Program-made: the position numbers and the translations under genes
Part shown: positions 47,753 to 57,714 of the stretch, one piece after another
How the letters are laid out: each line of letters starts with the position of its first letter
How positions within the stretch are numbered: the first letter of the stretch is position 1
Source of the DNA: Opitutus sp. GAS368
GTDB lineage: Bacteria > Verrucomicrobiota > Verrucomicrobiia > Opitutales > Opitutaceae
NCBI RefSeq assembly: GCF_900104925.1
Contig: NZ_LT629735.1
Location: 838,291-902,290, forward strand
Reading direction: 5' to 3'
Length of the DNA stretch: 64,000 nt
Notes under the pieces: model-generated
Database searches by the model: none
Seen by the model: the letters and a program-made list of their open reading frames with translations, nothing else
What the model was told of the DNA's origin: nothing

Positions 47753-47812
47753 TGTAGGGTCGCCGCTTGCCGGCGGACCGTTCCCGGCCCGGCGACAAGC
47801 GCCGGCCCTACA
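47753..47812. repeat. Palindromic repeat (family E)
   Basis: TGTAGGGTCGCCGCTTGCCGG on the left and CCGGCGACAAGCGCC... then GGCCCTACA on the right. It lies nine bases after the M2 peptidase stop, just before its terminator. Confidence 0.85.
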
Positions 47813-47815
47813 TCC

Positions 47816-47848
47816 AAGCCCCGCCTCAGCCTCGGGGCTCTTTTTTTG
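47816..47848 (+). terminator. Rho-independent terminator after the M2 peptidase gene
   Basis: Stem AGCCCCG / CGGGGCT with a 9-base loop followed by a run of T. Confidence 0.88.
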
Positions 47849-47977
47849 CCAACCCATGGGGCAACAACGGCGTTGCTTTCGGGCCGGCTTGGTTATCAGC
47901 TGTTTCCAGCCGGAATTGTCCGGGTCACCTCAAATAACATTCCGTCAGCTCTCCATATCTCCTTCGGGAGATGGGCC

Positions 47978-48190
47978 ATGGAGAAAACCATCATCCTATG
48001 TCCGCATTGCGGACAGCGGCTCGCGCAGCTTTTGGGCGAGGTCGGTCAGCGCCGTCGGCTTGAAGCCCTCGGCGGGGCACAGGTGCGCACCGGCAAGAAT
48101 GCCCTGGGCGAGGAGCTGGGCTGGATCAAGTGCCCGAAGTGCAAGACGGATAAATTCATCAATCCCGCCCACTGGTTCGGCGATCGCTGA
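47978..48190 (+). CDS. Small zinc-ribbon protein
   Basis: A 70-residue protein with two CxxC knuckles: CPHC near residue 8 and CPKC near 52, separated by a basic region (GQRRRLEALGG). Resembles small zinc-ribbon proteins including phage Com-like regulators, but the match is weak and I would not assign a function. A GGGAG-like ribosome site precedes the ATG. It is bounded by a terminator upstream and a repeat downstream. Confidence 0.55.
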   Translation: MEKTIILCPHCGQRLAQLLGEVGQRRRLEALGGAQVRTGKNALGEELGWIKCPKCKTDKFINPAHWFGDR

Positions 48191-48200
48191 CCCGCCCTGA

Positions 48201-48280
48201 TGTAGGAGCTTGCTGGCAAGCGATTCAGAATGATCGCGAGGAATCCGCCTTCATCGGATCGTCTGTAAACAGGCTCCTAC
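48201..48280. repeat. Palindromic repeat, family B copy 2
   Basis: TGTAGGAGCTTGCTGGCAAG on the left and TCTGTAAACAGGCTCCTAC on the right; the right arm is a poorer match. It lies between the zinc-ribbon gene and tdk. Confidence 0.85.
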
Positions 48281-48340
48281 GAAATCCGGACCCACGTTTC
48301 GGGTTTCTCTTTTTTCCGCCGCCTGCTTCACTCCGGCCGC

Positions 48341-48916
48341 ATGTCGAAGGTTTACTTCTATTACTCGGCGATGAACGCCGGCAAATCGACCGTCCTCCTC
48401 CAATCGAGCTACAACTACCACGAGCGGGGGATGCGCACCCTCCTCTTCACCCCGGCGATCGACACCCGCGTCGGCCCCGGCAAGGTCAAGTCCCGCATCG
48501 GGCTTGAGGCCGAGGCCCTGGCCCTGCAGGCCGACGAGGACGTCTTCGCCCACGTGAAGGCCGCCCACGCCGCCCAGCCCGTCGCCTGTGTGCTGGTGGA
48601 CGAGGCGCAATTCCTGACGCGCAAACAGGTCGAGCAGCTGACCGAGATCGCCGACCAGCTGCGGATCCCCGTGCTGTGCTACGGCCTGCGGACGGACTTC
48701 CAGGCCCAGCTTTTCCCCGGCAGCGCCGCACTGCTGGCGCTGGCCGACAACCTGATCGAACTGAAAACCATCTGCCATTGCGGCCGCAAGGCCACGATGA
48801 ACCTCCGCGTCGGGCCCGACGGCCGCGGCGTGAAGGAAGGCGCGCAGGTCGAGATCGGCGGCAACGACCGCTATGTCGCGATGTGCCGCCGCCATTACAA
48901 GGAAGCCCTCGCCTGA
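48341..48916 (+). CDS. tdk: Thymidine kinase
   Basis: A 191-residue nucleoside kinase (TK1 type). The P-loop SAMNAGKST, the VDEAQFL lasso segment and the zinc-binding CHCG...CRRHY sites identify it. It phosphorylates deoxythymidine in the salvage pathway. A family B palindrome lies on each side. Confidence 0.95.
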   Translation: MSKVYFYYSAMNAGKSTVLLQSSYNYHERGMRTLLFTPAIDTRVGPGKVKSRIGLEAEALALQADEDVFAHVKAAHAAQPVACVLVDEAQFLTRKQVEQLTEIADQLRIPVLCYGLRTDFQAQLFPGSAALLALADNLIELKTICHCGRKATMNLRVGPDGRGVKEGAQVEIGGNDRYVAMCRRHYKEALA

Positions 48917-48933
48917 TGAAATGACTCTCTCTT

Positions 48934-49011
48934 TGTAGGAGCCTGCTTGCAGGCGATTCGAAACCCGCGCCAACGGACCACACCCTGATCGCCTGCAAGC
49001 AGGCTCCTACA
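48934..49011. repeat. Palindromic repeat, family B copy 3
   Basis: TGTAGGAGCCTGCTTGCAGG on the left and CCTGCAAGCAGGCTCCTACA on the right, a perfect 20-base pairing. Between tdk and the lactonase gene. Confidence 0.95.
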
Positions 49012-49026
49012 AGATACCCCTCCCCG

Positions 49027-50175
49027 ATGCCCTCCCTCCGTCGCGTTCTCCTCACTTTCACCCTCACCCTCACTTCCACCATGTCCGCCGCCAGCCAGCT
49101 CATCTTCCTCGGCACCTATACCCCCAAGGACGGCGCCAGCAAGGGCATCTACGCCGTGCGGCTCGACTCCGTCACCGGCGCCCTCAGCGAACCGGTCGTC
49201 GCGGCCGAGACGCCGAACCCGACCTTCCTCACCTGGCGCCCCGACCACCGCGTGCTCTACGCGCTTGGCGAGGGCCCCGGACCGGACGGCCAGACCAGCG
49301 CCGGGGTCGCGGCCTTCGCCTTTGACGGCACGACTCAAAAACTCGCGCTGCTGAACCGCCGCGGCGCGGGCGGCAGTGGTGGCACCACCATGCTCGCCAC
49401 CGACGCCACCGGCAAAATGCTCGTCACCGTCAGCTACGGCGGCGGCTACCTTGCTTCGTTCCCGCTCGCGGCCGACGGCCGCCTCGGCGCGCGCACCTCG
49501 CTGATCGCCCACGCCGGTCCGCCGGGTCCGAACAAGGTCCGCCAGGACAAGCCGCACCCGCACTCCGTCACGATCTCGCCCGACAACCGCTTTGCCTTCA
49601 TCGCCGACCTCGGGCTCGACCGGGTTTTCGCCTACCAGCTCGATCCCGCCACCGCGACCCTCACACCCCACGATCCGGCGTTCATCACGACTCCGCCCGG
49701 CACCGGCCCGCGTCACACGAAATTCTCCCGGGACGGGAGGTTCTTCTACATCCTGAACGAAATCGACGGCTCGATCAGCGTGTGCACCTACGATGCTGCG
49801 CGCGGCGCCGGCACGCCGATCCAGCACATCTCCACCCTGCCCGCCGGCTTCCAGGTCACCGACCCCGACCGCGCCGCCGAAATCCGGATCCATCCCAATG
49901 GCAGGTTCGTCTACGCGTCCAACCGCGGCCACGAGAGCATCGCGGTATTCGCTGTGCAGGCCGACGGCACGCTCAAGCTGGTCGAGATCACGCCGTGCGG
50001 CGGCAAGCATCCGCGCAACTTCGAACTCTCGCCTGACGGCCGGTGGCTCGTGTGCGCGAACATGAACAGCAACAATCTCGTCTCGTTCAAGGTGGATGCC
50101 GGCACGGGCCGGCTGACGTCCACCGGCAGCACCGTCACCGTGCCCCAGCCCGTCTGCGTGCTGTTCGCGCCCTGA
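49027..50175 (+). CDS. Secreted lactonase family protein (6-phosphogluconolactonase-like beta-propeller)
   Basis: A 382-residue seven-bladed propeller protein of the YbhE/Pgl type. SQLIFLGTYTP at the N-terminus, HPHSVTISPDNRFAFIADLGLDRV and the C-terminal HPRNFELSPDGRWLVCANM are typical. A signal peptide (PSLRRVLLTFTLTLTSTMSA) suggests export, which is unlike the cytoplasmic YbhE. An alternative ATG at 49081 removes it. Family B repeats flank the gene. Confidence 0.88.
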   Translation: MPSLRRVLLTFTLTLTSTMSAASQLIFLGTYTPKDGASKGIYAVRLDSVTGALSEPVVAAETPNPTFLTWRPDHRVLYALGEGPGPDGQTSAGVAAFAFDGTTQKLALLNRRGAGGSGGTTMLATDATGKMLVTVSYGGGYLASFPLAADGRLGARTSLIAHAGPPGPNKVRQDKPHPHSVTISPDNRFAFIADLGLDRVFAYQLDPATATLTPHDPAFITTPPGTGPRHTKFSRDGRFFYILNEIDGSISVCTYDAARGAGTPIQHISTLPAGFQVTDPDRAAEIRIHPNGRFVYASNRGHESIAVFAVQADGTLKLVEITPCGGKHPRNFELSPDGRWLVCANMNSNNLVSFKVDAGTGRLTSTGSTVTVPQPVCVLFAP

Positions 50176-50177
50176 AT

Positions 50178-50255
50178 TGTAGGAGCCTGCTTGCAGGCGA
50201 TCCAGGGCGTTATCCGCGACGTAGGATCCGAATCGCCTGCAAGCAGGCTCCTACA
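50178..50255. repeat. Palindromic repeat, family B copy 4
   Basis: TGTAGGAGCCTGCTTGCAGG on the left and CCTGCAAGCAGGCTCCTACA on the right. It lies between the convergent lactonase and lnt genes. Confidence 0.95.
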
Positions 50256-50268
50256 GGGCAGGGGAAAA

Positions 50269-51927
50269 TCAGAACCGCGCGTTACCGTCCGGTCCCGGCC
50301 GGGGCGGACGCATCATCAGCACCAGGTAGTAGGCCCCGGCGGCGAGGCCGACGCACACCAGCAGGAACCAATCGCCGTGCTGGGTGTAGTAACTCTGCTT
50401 GCCCGTCCAGCGCACATCCCGCGTCACATCGAGGGTCTGCGCGCCGCGGAAATAGACGCTGCCGTCCTCATTCTGGAGGTTGGCGCGAATGTTGCCGTAT
50501 TCGTCGATCCAGCCGCTCCAACCGCCGTTGCCGCAGCGGATGACCGGCCGGCGGGTCTCGATCGCCCGCAACACCGAGTGCGCCGCGTGCTGGTAGGCCG
50601 CCCCGCCCTCGCCGAACCAGCCGTTGTTGGTCAGCACGGCCAGCACCTCGGCCCCCGCCAGCGCACTCTCGCGCGCCAGCGCGGGGAAAATGTCCTCGTA
50701 GCAGATCAGCACGCCGACCGGCACGCGGCGCGAGCCGACGGGCAGCGACAAGGGGGTCGCATCCGTGCCGCGCTGGAAATCGCCGCCGATGGGCGCAAAC
50801 TTCTCGATCCAGCCCAGCACGGGCCGCAGCGGGATGAACTCGCCGAACGGCACGAGCTTGCGCTTGGCATAGCCGGCCGGGTCGAGGCCCTTCACCGGGT
50901 CGATCACGAACGCACCGTTATACCAGGCCTCGTCAGGCTGGCCGGACCTCTGGGTGTAAACACTGCCCAGCAGCAGCGGTCTCTTGGTGCGCCTGGCCAT
51001 CGACTCCAGCCACTCCCGCACGTTCGGGTCGCGATACAGCGCCCACGGGGTCACGGCCTCGGGCCAGATGATGACCTGCGGCGCACCGCGGCGGGCGGCG
51101 TCCAGCGTCACATTCTCGATCGTATGCAGCACCTCGGTGGCGCGGGCACCGTCCCATTTCTCGTTCTGCGGGATGTAGGGCTGCACCAGAGCGACGCGCG
51201 CCAGCAGGCGGCGCTGCTGGTTGAAAGTGTCGGCGAGGAAGGGGAACGAGCCGGCCATCAGCACGAGCAACGCGACGGAGAACTCCGGGGTGCGCTTCTT
51301 GAAGCCGGTTACGCCCTCGAAGAACGCCCGGTGCACGTAGGCCGCCGCGCCGAGGTTGAACACGATCAGGGTAAAGGAAGCCGCCCCGGAGCCGGCATAG
51401 GCCGCCACCTGCAGGATAAAGGGTCGCTGCCACTGGCTGGCCGCGAGCGGCAGCCACGGGAAACCGCCGAAAAGCTGGCTGCGAAACCACTCGAGCACGA
51501 CCCACAGCCCCGCCAGCCCCAGCATCGCGCCGATGCGCACCAGCGCCCGGTGGCCCGCCAGTCGCGGGATGGTCCACCACACCGCGAGAAACCACGACCC
51601 CACCAACAGCCCGATGAAGGGCCCGAGCAGGAACAGCCCGACCCAGGTGACATTATGCAGCCAGCCGAGCAGGGCGGTCCACGCGACCGCCTGCGCGCCG
51701 AGGACGGTCCAGGCGAACATCCGGAACGACGGCCGGCGGTAGGCCCAGAGGACGGCCGGCAGCGCCAGCACGTAGGCGGCCTCCCCGGCGTCGACCGGCG
51801 GGAAGGCCACATAGGTCAGGAACACCGTGAAGCCGGACACCGCGAGGATCCACGCCAGGTGCGGCCGCCGCTGCCAGAGCGTCGGCTTGGGATCGTAGGG
51901 GTCGGGCTCTGCGCGGGTGTCAGCCAT
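50269..51927 (-). CDS. lnt: Apolipoprotein N-acyltransferase
   Basis: A 552-residue inner-membrane enzyme that adds the third acyl chain to lipoproteins. N-terminal half: about eight helices. C-terminal half: a nitrilase domain with the Glu of WPEAVTPW, the Lys of AKRKLVPFGEFIPL and the Cys of LICYEDIFP. ATG at 51927 chosen as it gives a standard N-terminus. Flanked on each side by family B palindromes. Confidence 0.94.
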   Translation of the reverse strand: MADTRAEPDPYDPKPTLWQRRPHLAWILAVSGFTVFLTYVAFPPVDAGEAAYVLALPAVLWAYRRPSFRMFAWTVLGAQAVAWTALLGWLHNVTWVGLFLLGPFIGLLVGSWFLAVWWTIPRLAGHRALVRIGAMLGLAGLWVVLEWFRSQLFGGFPWLPLAASQWQRPFILQVAAYAGSGAASFTLIVFNLGAAAYVHRAFFEGVTGFKKRTPEFSVALLVLMAGSFPFLADTFNQQRRLLARVALVQPYIPQNEKWDGARATEVLHTIENVTLDAARRGAPQVIIWPEAVTPWALYRDPNVREWLESMARRTKRPLLLGSVYTQRSGQPDEAWYNGAFVIDPVKGLDPAGYAKRKLVPFGEFIPLRPVLGWIEKFAPIGGDFQRGTDATPLSLPVGSRRVPVGVLICYEDIFPALARESALAGAEVLAVLTNNGWFGEGGAAYQHAAHSVLRAIETRRPVIRCGNGGWSGWIDEYGNIRANLQNEDGSVYFRGAQTLDVTRDVRWTGKQSYYTQHGDWFLLVCVGLAAGAYYLVLMMRPPRPGPDGNARF

Positions 51928-51928
51928 T

Positions 51929-51982
51929 TGTAGGAGCCTGTTTACAGGCGACCGTGGCGTCGCTTGCAAGCAAGCTCCAACA
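51929..51982. repeat. Palindromic repeat, family B copy 5 (degenerate)
   Basis: TGTAGGAGCCTGTTTACAGG on the left and CTTGCAAGCAAGCTCCAACA on the right; the right end has an A where other copies have T. It overlaps the upstream region of lnt. Confidence 0.85.
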
Positions 51983-52002
51983 ATAAGCGTCGATGCCTTG
52001 GT

Positions 52003-52081
52003 TGTAGGGCGGGATCACCGCATCCCGCCACGAACGTCCCGACGCCGGCGAAAAGGCGGGATACGGAGATCCCGCCCTACA
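52003..52081. repeat. Palindromic repeat, family C copy 1
   Basis: TGTAGGGCGGGATCACCGCA on the left and TACGGAGATCCCGCCCTACA on the right. It ends three bases before the stop of the HAD gene; the second copy lies on the other side of that gene. Confidence 0.93.
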
Positions 52082-52083
52082 GC

Positions 52084-52776
52084 TCAGAGCGCCGGCAGCA
52101 GCGGCGGCAGCTCGGCGAGGCGGTCAACCTTGCGGAAGCGCGGCTGGTTGGGCGGCACCTCCACCCCCAGTTCGTGCTGCCAGGTGATGTGATAGGGCAC
52201 GTGCACGCCGGCGCCGCCGAGCTCCAGCACGGGCACGATGTCGGACTTGACCGAGTTGCCGACCATCACGAACTCCTCGATCGCCACGCCGTGCCGGCGC
52301 AGCACGCGGGCGTAGGCCGCGCCGTCCTTTTCACTCAGGATCTCGATGGCGGAGAAATGGGCCGCGAGGCCCGAGGCCGCGATCTTGCGCTCCTGGTGGT
52401 GCAGGTCGCCCTTGGTGATGAGCAGCAGCCGGTAGTCGCGCGCCAGCGCGGGCACGATTTCCGCTACGCTGGGCAGCAGCTCGACCGGGTGCGCGAGCAT
52501 TTCCTGGCCGAGGGCGACGATCTCGCGGATCTCCGGCGCGCTGATGGCGCCCCGGGTCAGCTCGATGGCGGTCTCGACCGTGCTGAGCATGAAACCCTTC
52601 ACCCCGTAGCCGTAGAGCGGCATGTTGCGGACCTCGGTCTCGAAAAGGACGCGGTCCACCTCGGCGGCCGGGTGGTATTTCGCCAGCAGGGCGCGGTAGC
52701 GCTGCTGGGCGCGGTCGAAGATGCTCTCGTTGTGCCAGAGCGTGTCGTCGGCATCGAAACCGATGATTTTGATCAT
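52084..52776 (-). CDS. HAD-superfamily hydrolase
   Basis: A 230-residue phosphatase-fold protein. Motif I is GFDADDTLW (nucleophile Asp), motif II LLLITKG, motif III with the lysine in the SEKDGAAY region, and motif IV GNSVKSD. This subfamily resembles YjjG/FMN phosphatases. It is flanked by two copies of the same palindrome (52003-52081 and 52787-52867), which looks like a cassette. Confidence 0.9.
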   Translation of the reverse strand: MIKIIGFDADDTLWHNESIFDRAQQRYRALLAKYHPAAEVDRVLFETEVRNMPLYGYGVKGFMLSTVETAIELTRGAISAPEIREIVALGQEMLAHPVELLPSVAEIVPALARDYRLLLITKGDLHHQERKIAASGLAAHFSAIEILSEKDGAAYARVLRRHGVAIEEFVMVGNSVKSDIVPVLELGGAGVHVPYHITWQHELGVEVPPNQPRFRKVDRLAELPPLLPAL

Positions 52777-52786
52777 TGGATTGGGT

Positions 52787-52867
52787 TGTAGGGCGGGGTC
52801 ACCGCACCCCGCCTCGAAAATGATATGATGATCGCGTGAAGGCGGGATACGGAGATCCCGCCCTACA
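52787..52867. repeat. Palindromic repeat, family C copy 2
   Basis: TGTAGGGCGGGGTCACCGCA on the left and TACGGAGATCCCGCCCTACA on the right. It lies between the HAD gene and secA. Confidence 0.93.
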
Positions 52868-52878
52868 GCCTGCCAGCG

Positions 52879-55875
52879 TCAGCCGGCCCCGTGGCAGTTC
52901 TTGTATTTCTTGCCGGAGCCGCAGGGGCATGGGTCGTTGCGACCGACCTTCGGCGTCTCGCGGCGGATGGTGACCGACGGCAGCTTGATCTCCTCCGAAG
53001 GCTGGGCCTCCCGCGGCGAGGTCGCCGCGGCTCCATCGGGTTCGGCGGACTGCGTGGCGGCGGTCAGCGCGGTAGGCGCGGCGGCCGGGCCCTGCAGGCG
53101 GGCGGAACGCGAGAGGATGGCGAAGAGGTTCTCGAAGGCGTCGCGGTTGGTCGCCGAGCGGAAGAGGCTCGTGCAGATCTGCAGGCGGACGTTGTTCATC
53201 AGCTCCTCGAAGAAGCGGAAAGCCTCGCCCTTGTATTCGGAGAGCGGGTCCTTCTGGCCGTAGCTGCGCAGGCCGATGGAGCGGCGCAGCTCCTCCATCT
53301 CGGTCAGGTGCTCCTGCCAGTGGTGGTCGATGGCGTTGATGACGATGTAGCGCTCGAGACCGCCCAGCGCGGCCTGGTCCTCGACGGACTCCTTCAGCGC
53401 GTAGGCCTTCTTGATGCGGTCCACGACGTCCTTGAGCAGGGCCTCGAAGTCGCCCCGGGCGGCGAACTCCTCGACCTTGGCGCTGACGGGGAAATGGGCG
53501 TTGAGCCAGCCGACAAGGCTCTCGATGCTGGCGGCCTCGACGGCAAGCTTGCCGCCGAAACCGGCGGACTCGAGGCGGGTGGCGATCTCCTCCTCGACCA
53601 TCTCGAAGATGATGTCCTTCGGGCGCTCGCTGTGCAGGGCGCCGTTGCGGATGCCGTAGATGACCTCGCGCTGCTTGTTGAGGACGTCGTCGTATTGGAG
53701 CAGGCGCTTGCGGATGGAGAAGTTCTGCTGCTCGACCTTCTTCTGGGCCGACTCGATGGAGCGGTTGAGCCACGGGTGCTCGAGCTCCTCGCCTTCGTTG
53801 AACGCGCCCTCCATGATGCGGGAGGCGATGTTGCCCTGCAGGAAGAGGCGCATGAGGTCGTCCTCGAGCGAAAGGAAGAACTTGGTCATGCCCGGGTCGC
53901 CCTGGCGGGAGCAGCGGCCGCGCAGCTGGCGGTCGATGCGGCGGGACTCGTGGCGCTCGGTGCCGACGACCAGCAGGCCGCCGAGCTCGCGGACGCCCTC
54001 GCCCAGCTTGATGTCGGTGCCGCGGCCGGCCATGTTGGTGGCGATGGTGACGGAGCCGCGGTGGCCGGCACGCGTGACGATCTCGGCCTCCTGCTGGTGG
54101 AACTTGGCGTTGAGGACGGTGTGGATGACGCCGGCGCGCTTCAGCATGCGGCTGAGCACCTCGGACTGCTCGACGGTCACGGTGCCGACCAGCACGGGCT
54201 GGCCGCGCTGCTGGGCCTCCTGGATCTGCTTCACGACGGCGCCGTATTTGTCGCGGCGGGTCTTGAAGATGGAGTCGTTCTTGTCGACGCGGATGCAGGG
54301 CTGGTTCGTCGGGATCTGCGTGACGGCGAGCCGGTAGATCTCGTGGAACTCGGTGGCCTCGGTCTCGGCGGTGCCGGTCATGCCCGCGAGCTTCTCATAC
54401 ATGCGGAAGTAATTCTGGATCGTGACCGTCGCGTAGGTGCGCGTCTCGCGCTCGATGGTGACGTTCTCCTTGGCCTCGACCGCCTGGTGCAGGCCGTCGG
54501 ACCAGCGGCGGCCGGACATGATGCGGCCGGTGTTCTCGTCGACGATGACGACCTTGCCGTCCTGCACGACGTATTCGACGTCGCGCTCGTAGAGCGAATA
54601 GGCGCGAAGGAGCTGGGACAGGGCGTGGATGTCCTCGGACACGACCTCGTATTTCTGCTGGGCCTCGCGCTTGGCGGCCTCCTTCTCCTCGGGGGTCTTG
54701 GCGGTGTCCTTCTCGATATCGATGAAGGCGGTCGCGAGGTCGGGCAGCACAAAGGCGTCGGGATCGTCGGGGCGGAGGTGCTTGCGGCCCACCTCGGTGA
54801 GATCAGCCTGATGGTTCTTCTCGTCGATCACGAAGTGGAGTTCCTCCTTCCACTTGTAGAGCTCCTCCTTGTTGAAGTCGGAGTGCATCTCGACGTCGGT
54901 CTTGTCGAGGAGCTTGCGCCACTCCGGGTTTTCCTGGAGGCGGAGCAGCTGCTTGTTCTTCGGCATGCCCAGCTTGACCTGGAGCATCTTCATCGCGCCG
55001 GTCTGCTTGTCCTCGGCGGTGGCGTCCTTCTTCTCGAGCAGGTCGGAGGCCTCCTTGACGAGCCGGTTGATGAAGCGGAGCTGGGCGCTGACGAGCGCCT
55101 CGACGCCGGGCTTGAGGCGGGTGAAGGGCTGCTCGCGCTCGATCGGCGCCGGGCCGGAGATGATCAGCGGGGTGCGCGCCTCGTCGACGAGGATGGAATC
55201 GATCTCGTCGACGATGCAGTAGAAGTGGTCGCGCTGGACCTGGTCCTCCTTGCGCGTGGCCATGCCGTTGTCGCGGAGGTAGTCGAAGCCGAACTCGGAG
55301 GCGGTGCCGTAGGTGATGTCGCGGCGATACATCTCGCGGCGCTGCTCGGAATGCATGGACTGCTGGATGCAGCCGACGGAGAGGCCGAGGAAATTGTAGA
55401 GGTGGCCCATCCATTCGGAGTCGCGGCGGGCGAGGTAGTCGTTGACAGTGACGAGCTGGGCGTTCTTGCCGGTGAGGGCGTTGAGGTAGAGCGGCAGCGT
55501 GGCGACGAGGGTCTTGCCCTCGCCGGTCGCCATCTCGGCGATGCGGCCCTCGTGGAGGCAGATGCCGCCGATCAGCTGGACGTCGAAATGCACCATGTCC
55601 CACTTCAGCTGGTGATCGCACACCGTGACCTCGCGGCCGACGAGGCGGCGCGCGGCGTTTTTGACGGCGGCGAAGGCCTCGGGCAGGATCGAGTCGAGGG
55701 TCTCACCTTTTTGCACGCGGGCGCTGAATTCAACGGTCTTGGCGCGAAGCTGGTCGTCGGTGAGCGACTGGTAGGACTGCTCGAATTCGTTGATGCGCGC
55801 CACAATGGGGCGGCATTTCTCGACGTATTTGCGATGGTGCCGGCCGGCGAATTTCTGAAGGAAGAAGCTGAACAT
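52879..55875 (-). CDS. secA: Preprotein translocase ATPase SecA
   Basis: A 998-residue motor for Sec-dependent secretion. [11 protein letters not shown] (Walker A), [20 protein letters not shown] (DEAD-like Walker B), the preprotein cross-linking domain with an acidic insert, the second RecA domain ([12 protein letters not shown]) and the C-terminal zinc-finger [14 protein letters not shown] are visible. At 998 residues it is longer than E. coli SecA (901) owing to a lysine-rich insert before residue 350 and 480. The ATG at 55875 is chosen over earlier starts because it gives the standard N-terminal [11 protein letters not shown]. It is divergent from the ATP-grasp gene. Confidence 0.97.
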   Translation of the reverse strand: MFSFFLQKFAGRHHRKYVEKCRPIVARINEFEQSYQSLTDDQLRAKTVEFSARVQKGETLDSILPEAFAAVKNAARRLVGREVTVCDHQLKWDMVHFDVQLIGGICLHEGRIAEMATGEGKTLVATLPLYLNALTGKNAQLVTVNDYLARRDSEWMGHLYNFLGLSVGCIQQSMHSEQRREMYRRDITYGTASEFGFDYLRDNGMATRKEDQVQRDHFYCIVDEIDSILVDEARTPLIISGPAPIEREQPFTRLKPGVEALVSAQLRFINRLVKEASDLLEKKDATAEDKQTGAMKMLQVKLGMPKNKQLLRLQENPEWRKLLDKTDVEMHSDFNKEELYKWKEELHFVIDEKNHQADLTEVGRKHLRPDDPDAFVLPDLATAFIDIEKDTAKTPEEKEAAKREAQQKYEVVSEDIHALSQLLRAYSLYERDVEYVVQDGKVVIVDENTGRIMSGRRWSDGLHQAVEAKENVTIERETRTYATVTIQNYFRMYEKLAGMTGTAETEATEFHEIYRLAVTQIPTNQPCIRVDKNDSIFKTRRDKYGAVVKQIQEAQQRGQPVLVGTVTVEQSEVLSRMLKRAGVIHTVLNAKFHQQEAEIVTRAGHRGSVTIATNMAGRGTDIKLGEGVRELGGLLVVGTERHESRRIDRQLRGRCSRQGDPGMTKFFLSLEDDLMRLFLQGNIASRIMEGAFNEGEELEHPWLNRSIESAQKKVEQQNFSIRKRLLQYDDVLNKQREVIYGIRNGALHSERPKDIIFEMVEEEIATRLESAGFGGKLAVEAASIESLVGWLNAHFPVSAKVEEFAARGDFEALLKDVVDRIKKAYALKESVEDQAALGGLERYIVINAIDHHWQEHLTEMEELRRSIGLRSYGQKDPLSEYKGEAFRFFEELMNNVRLQICTSLFRSATNRDAFENLFAILSRSARLQGPAAAPTALTAATQSAEPDGAAATSPREAQPSEEIKLPSVTIRRETPKVGRNDPCPCGSGKKYKNCHGAG

Positions 55876-56026
55876 TGAAGGGGTGGAATGAAAACTACGC
55901 CCGGGGGCTTGGCAAATGGCAAAATTTGCCCCAGAATTCCCGCGCAAACCGCTGGGCCGCAAGGCGCCGCCGAAGAAAACTTCAGGGTTTGCATGCGGCC
56001 TGCTATCGGTAGGGTCTTCCTGCCCC

Positions 56027-57508
56027 ATGGCCACCTCCCGTCCTGTCCTTGCCGCCGCCCTCCCCGAAGCCTTCCGGCAGTATGACACCGGGAAGTTCTT
56101 CGACGAGATGCTGGCGCCCGACGGCACGGTGCGGCCGCATTACCGGCATTTCCTGAAACACTTCGGTGCGGTCAGCCCGGTGGACTTCGAGGCCAAGCGC
56201 CGGGCGGTCGACCTGGCGTTCCTGCGGCAGGGCGTGACCTTCAACGTCTATGGCGACTCGCAGGGCGCCGAGCGGATCTTCCCGTTCGACCTCGTGCCGC
56301 GCATCATCCCCGCCGGCGAGTGGGAGAAGCTCGAGGCCGGCCTCGTGCAGCGCATCACCGCGCTCAACCTCTTCCTCCACGACATCTATCACGAGCAGCA
56401 CATCCTCAACGACGGCACGATCCCGCCGCACTACGTGATGTCGGCGAAGCATTTCCGCCGCGAGTTTGTGAACGTCAAGGTGCCGGGCGACATCTACATC
56501 CACATCTGCGGCACCGACATCATCCGCGACGACCAGGGCAACTACCTCGTGCTCGAGGACAACGCCCGCTGCCCGTCCGGCGTCAGCTACGTGCTCGAGA
56601 ACCGCCGCGCGCTGAAGCGCACGTTCCCCGAGATCTTCGAGGCCGGCGGCGTGCGCCCGGTCGAGAACTACGCGGCCGAGCTGCTCAAGGTCCTCAATTT
56701 CTCCGCGCCCGCCGGCGTGGCCGAGCCGACCGTCGTGCTGCTCACGCCCGGCGCCTACAACTCCGCCTACTTCGAGCACACCTACCTCGCCCGCCAGATG
56801 GGCATCGAGATCGTCGAGGGCCGCGACCTGCTCGTCCGCGACCAGCACGTCTACATGCGCACGACGAAGGGCCTCCAGCCGGTCCACGTCATCTACCGTC
56901 GCATCGACGACGACTTCCTCGACCCGACCGTCTTCCGCAAGGACTCCGCCCTCGGCGTGCCCGGCCTCGTCAACGCCTACCGCGCCGGCAACGTCGCCCT
57001 CGCCAACTCCATCGGCACCGGCGTGGCGGACGACAAGGTCATGTATTATTTTGTCCCGCGCATCATCAAATACTATCTCGATCAGGAGCCGCTCCTGCCG
57101 AACGTCGAGACCTACCTGGCCAGCGAGGAGAAGGACAAGCAATACATGGTCGAGAACCTCGACAAGCTGGTGGTCAAGGCCGCCAACGAGGCCGGCGGCT
57201 ACGGCATGCTGATGGGGCCGCACGCCACCCAGGCCGAGCGCGACGAGTTCCGCACCCGCATCCTCGCCGATCCGCGCAATTACATCGGCCAGCCGATGAT
57301 CTCGCTGTCGCGCCACCCGACGCATTGCGAGGGCGAGGGCTTCGCCGGCCGGCACATCGACCTGCGCCCGTTCATCCTTTACGGCGAGAAGACCACCATC
57401 ATCCCCGGCGGCCTCACCCGCGTCGCCCTCCGCAAGGGCTCGCTCGTCGTCAACTCCTCCCAGGGCGGCGGCAGCAAGGAAACCTGGGTGCTCTACGGGA
57501 ACCATTGA
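56027..57508 (+). CDS. Circularly permuted ATP-grasp protein
   Basis: A 493-residue protein of the circularly permuted ATP-grasp type 2 family, which couples amide or peptide bond formation to ATP. The N-terminal YDEM(F/L)APDG pattern ([17 protein letters not shown]), the [18 protein letters not shown] motif and [17 protein letters not shown] near the C-terminus are diagnostic. The gene starts at ATG 56027 and is followed by alpha-E and transglutaminase genes, a grouping that is known from other bacteria, often with the Anbu peptidase, not seen here. The substrate is not known. Confidence 0.92.
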   Translation: MATSRPVLAAALPEAFRQYDTGKFFDEMLAPDGTVRPHYRHFLKHFGAVSPVDFEAKRRAVDLAFLRQGVTFNVYGDSQGAERIFPFDLVPRIIPAGEWEKLEAGLVQRITALNLFLHDIYHEQHILNDGTIPPHYVMSAKHFRREFVNVKVPGDIYIHICGTDIIRDDQGNYLVLEDNARCPSGVSYVLENRRALKRTFPEIFEAGGVRPVENYAAELLKVLNFSAPAGVAEPTVVLLTPGAYNSAYFEHTYLARQMGIEIVEGRDLLVRDQHVYMRTTKGLQPVHVIYRRIDDDFLDPTVFRKDSALGVPGLVNAYRAGNVALANSIGTGVADDKVMYYFVPRIIKYYLDQEPLLPNVETYLASEEKDKQYMVENLDKLVVKAANEAGGYGMLMGPHATQAERDEFRTRILADPRNYIGQPMISLSRHPTHCEGEGFAGRHIDLRPFILYGEKTTIIPGGLTRVALRKGSLVVNSSQGGGSKETWVLYGNH

Positions 57509-57519
57509 GCCGGATTTTT

Positions 57520-57703
57520 AAACCGCGCAGCACGCCAAGATACGCGAAGCCCATGAATCAGACATTGCAGTCCAGTTGTAGGAGCTTGCTTGCAAGCGAC
57601 CAGCAACACCCACCAACGGATCATCCCCTGAATCGCTTGCAAGCAAGCTCCTACATTCGAGCCTCCGTCCTTCGCGTTCCTTCGCGTCCTTCGCGGTTCA
57701 ACT
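57520..57703. repeat. Two-level nested inverted repeat (family P around family B)
   Basis: Outer arms AAACCGCGCAGCACGCC (57521) and CGCGTCCTTCGCGGTT (to 57703) enclose a complete family B copy at 57577-57655. It lies between the ATP-grasp and alpha-E genes. Confidence 0.85.
57577..57655. repeat. Palindromic repeat, family B copy 6
   Basis: TGTAGGAGCTTGCTTGCAAG on the left and CTTGCAAGCAAGCTCCTACA on the right. It is inside the larger palindrome 57520-57703. Confidence 0.95.
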
Positions 57704-57714
57704 CCTGATCGTCC

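Noticed and set aside
47978-48190. Phage Com-like regulator
   Set aside because: Only the CxxC spacing is reminiscent; there are no phage genes nearby.
52891-55878. Long plus-strand open frame opposite secA
   Set aside because: Same shadow effect; no domain and very high Leu/Gly/Asp content.
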